61,376 nt of DNA, from positions 31,731 through 93,106 of the forward strand of contig PMHJ01000015.1 in assembly GCA_003158175.1 (NCBI GenBank). The letters are read 5' to 3'. Both the position numbers and the translations under genes were made by a program. Source of the DNA: Candidatus Cybelea septentrionalis (lineage in GTDB: Bacteria; Vulcanimicrobiota; Vulcanimicrobiia; Vulcanimicrobiales; Vulcanimicrobiaceae). The notes below the pieces were generated by a model, which saw only the letters and a list, made by a program, of their open reading frames with translations, was not told the origin of the DNA and ran no database searches. Shown in pieces: positions 59,896 through 61,376 of this stretch. Each line of letters opens with the position of its first letter. Position 1 is the first letter of the stretch.

Positions 59896-61349
59896 GCGAC
59901 GTCGAGGAAAAAGCTCGCGGAGTTATCCTGACCGGTTTGACGGATATTCCGACGAGCCGCGAGCACATCGATTTTGCCGGCTACGTGCTCTTCTCGCGCA
60001 ACGGTTCGTCGGTTCCACAACTGCGTTTCTTTTCCGACATGCTGCGCGCGGAGTGCCTCGGACCACCACCCATCATTGCCATCGACCAGGAAGGCGGGAG
60101 GGTCGTTCGTCTGCATGAGGGCGTCGAGGTAATTCCGTCCATGATGGCAGTCGGTGCCGCGGGCGATCTCGAGTTGGCGGAGCGCGCCGGAGAGCAAACA
60201 GCCTTCGATCTGCGACGAGCCGGCTGCACGATGGACTTCGCGCCGGTGCTCGATCTTGCGCTCGATTCGCGCAACACGGTCATCGGGACGCGCTCGTTCG
60301 GCGCCGATCCGCAGAGTGTGGCGGCATTTGGACTCGCTTTTGCTCGCGGCCTCGAGCGCGGAGGTATCACGCCGTGCTACAAGCACTTCCCCGGTCACGG
60401 CGCGACGTCCGTCGATTCGCATTGCGCGCTGCCGGTTCTCGACGCCGGCGAGGAGACGCTGCTGGCGCGAGATGTAGTTCCGTTTGCTGCCGTCGCCGCA
60501 GGAGCGAGCGCGTTCATGAGCGCGCACGTGCTCGTTCCCGAACTCGATTCGCAAAGGCCGGCAACGCTTTCGCGCCGCATTCTAACCGATCTCCTGAGGT
60601 CGAAGCTTGGCTTCAAAGGCGTGCTCGTGACGGATTGTCTCGAGATGGACGCGTTGGCCGGTCCTGGACCGGTCGAATCTGCCGTCGAGGCGTTGATCGC
60701 GGGCGCCGATCTGCTGCTCTTTAGTCACCGCGTCGAACTGGCAATTGCCGCGGCGGCGGCGATCGAAGCCGCGGTCGAAGAAGGTCGCGTTCCCTTCCAG
60801 CGATTAGAGGAAGCGCATTCGCGGGTTATGCGCCTGCGCGAAGCCGCGAGTTTGCCGTTGCCGTTGGATGCATTTGCGCCGCATCCAAACGTCGGCCGGG
60901 AAATAGGACAACGCGCGGTTACACTGGTGCGCGGCATCCCGGAGGCCGATCCGACTGCTTCGATTGTGGTTGCGTTCGGCAGCGATGCGGCGGCTTTGCA
61001 GCGCGAGGCGCCGGTTCTTGCAGGCCTCAGCGCGCCGGTCGATCCCGCTCCACAGGATGTCGACCGCATTCTTTCGTCGCTTGCGCAAAGCCGGCGACGC
61101 GCGATTCTACTCGCGCGCCGCGCCCACTTGCATCCTTCGCAAGGCGACGCGATCACGACAATTCTGCAGCGCTATCCCGACGCGGTTGTCGTATCGCTCA
61201 TGGAACCGTTCGATTTGCCGCTCTTTGGTGCCGCGCATCACCTGCTGGCTACCTACGGAGACGACTCCGCTTCGATCGGCGGCCTCGCCGACGTGCTCTT
61301 CGGCTCGAGCATGCCCACCGGTCGCCTCCCAGTATCGTTGTCGTCCTGA
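59892..61349 (+). CDS. nagZ: Beta-N-acetylhexosaminidase (NagZ, GH3)
   Basis: 485 residues from GTG 59892, overlapping the ABC ATPase stop. The GH3 N-terminal barrel has IIAIDQEGGRVVRLHE, MDFAPVLDLALDSRNTVIGT and CYKHFPGHGATSVDSHCALP with the His-Asp dyad, then GVLVTDCLEMDALAG with the nucleophile Asp. NagZ removes GlcNAc from anhydromuropeptides in peptidoglycan recycling. The protein is longer than E. coli NagZ (341); about 150 extra residues form a C-terminal GH3-like domain, as in many Firmicutes and soil bacteria. The product is likely cytoplasmic, as no signal peptide is seen. Confidence 0.88.
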   Translation: MSDVEEKARGVILTGLTDIPTSREHIDFAGYVLFSRNGSSVPQLRFFSDMLRAECLGPPPIIAIDQEGGRVVRLHEGVEVIPSMMAVGAAGDLELAERAGEQTAFDLRRAGCTMDFAPVLDLALDSRNTVIGTRSFGADPQSVAAFGLAFARGLERGGITPCYKHFPGHGATSVDSHCALPVLDAGEETLLARDVVPFAAVAAGASAFMSAHVLVPELDSQRPATLSRRILTDLLRSKLGFKGVLVTDCLEMDALAGPGPVESAVEALIAGADLLLFSHRVELAIAAAAAIEAAVEEGRVPFQRLEEAHSRVMRLREAASLPLPLDAFAPHPNVGREIGQRAVTLVRGIPEADPTASIVVAFGSDAAALQREAPVLAGLSAPVDPAPQDVDRILSSLAQSRRRAILLARRAHLHPSQGDAITTILQRYPDAVVVSLMEPFDLPLFGAAHHLLATYGDDSASIGGLADVLFGSSMPTGRLPVSLSS

Positions 61350-61358
61350 CCGCGGTTG

Positions 61359-61376
61359 TCATCCCGAGCTTGTCGA
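61359..61376. repeat. Partial TCATCCCGAGCTTGTCGA repeat at the window end
   Basis: The final bases repeat the 52807 word with two changes and lie 10 bases past the NagZ stop. The element is cut by the window edge. It is one of at least three members of this dispersed family here. Confidence 0.7.

Overview
The window reads as chromosome from a GC-rich, diderm (outer-membrane-bearing) soil-type bacterium: it has TonB receptors, Wza/Wzc-type export proteins, many lipoproteins and an outer-membrane cytochrome barrel. The style (families of propeller lipoproteins, TonB receptors with an N-terminal carboxypeptidase-regulatory domain, dense ATGA-overlapping operons) reminds me of Candidatus Eremiobacterota (WPS-2). 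No rRNA or other marker gene is present, so that placement is inference only.

Region 1 (1-2.1 kb): the end of a glycine-rich protein, a propeller lipoprotein and a terminase-small-subunit-like gene. Region 2 (2.15-19.06 kb): a putative integrated island. It is bounded by two direct copies of a tRNA-Asn 3' end, each followed by a related hairpin, and a tyrosine integrase sits at the left copy. It carries degraded genes (a glycosyltransferase with several frameshifts, a truncated NRAMP transporter, a phage Dam remnant, a frameshifted lipoprotein), an ECF sigma factor, a STAS protein, a duplicated 82-aa unknown, a Met-rich secreted protein, and two convergent TonB receptors, one of them preceded by a structured leader.

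Region 3 (19.1-23.0 kb): a ferritin-like/CDGSH fusion protein, a 3-methyladenine glycosylase and another propeller lipoprotein. Region 4 (23.3-41.5 kb): one co-directional exopolysaccharide locus. It begins with a LuxR-type regulator and continues with a priming sugar-phosphate transferase, four GT4 glycosyltransferases, a UDP-sugar dehydrogenase, a GINT1-like protein, a Wzy/ligase-like polymerase, a GNAT, an ABC-2 exporter pair, a Wza-like channel protein and a Wzz/Wzc-like ATPase. Most neighbours overlap by 4 bp. No Wzx flippase was seen; an ABC exporter is present instead.

Region 5 (41.5-54.4 kb): mixed housekeeping and secreted genes: a repeat-rich Pro/Thr/Val protein, O6-alkylguanine methyltransferase, a metzincin-type protease, an M28 peptidase, topoisomerase IB, YceI, a monoheme cytochrome barrel with a DtxR-like operator, pterin dehydratase and an alpha/beta hydrolase. 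Region 6 (54.4-61.4 kb): a cation:proton antiporter preceded by a clear fluoride (crcB) riboswitch with an attenuator, several secreted proteins, an orphan ABC ATPase coupled to NagZ, and short intergenic repeats.

The firmest uncommon observations are the fluoride riboswitch-antiporter unit, the paired tRNA-Asn ends around the integrase island, the TTAGG/CCTAA operator before the cytochrome barrel, and the Glu-to-His change at the catalytic-base position of the M28 peptidase.
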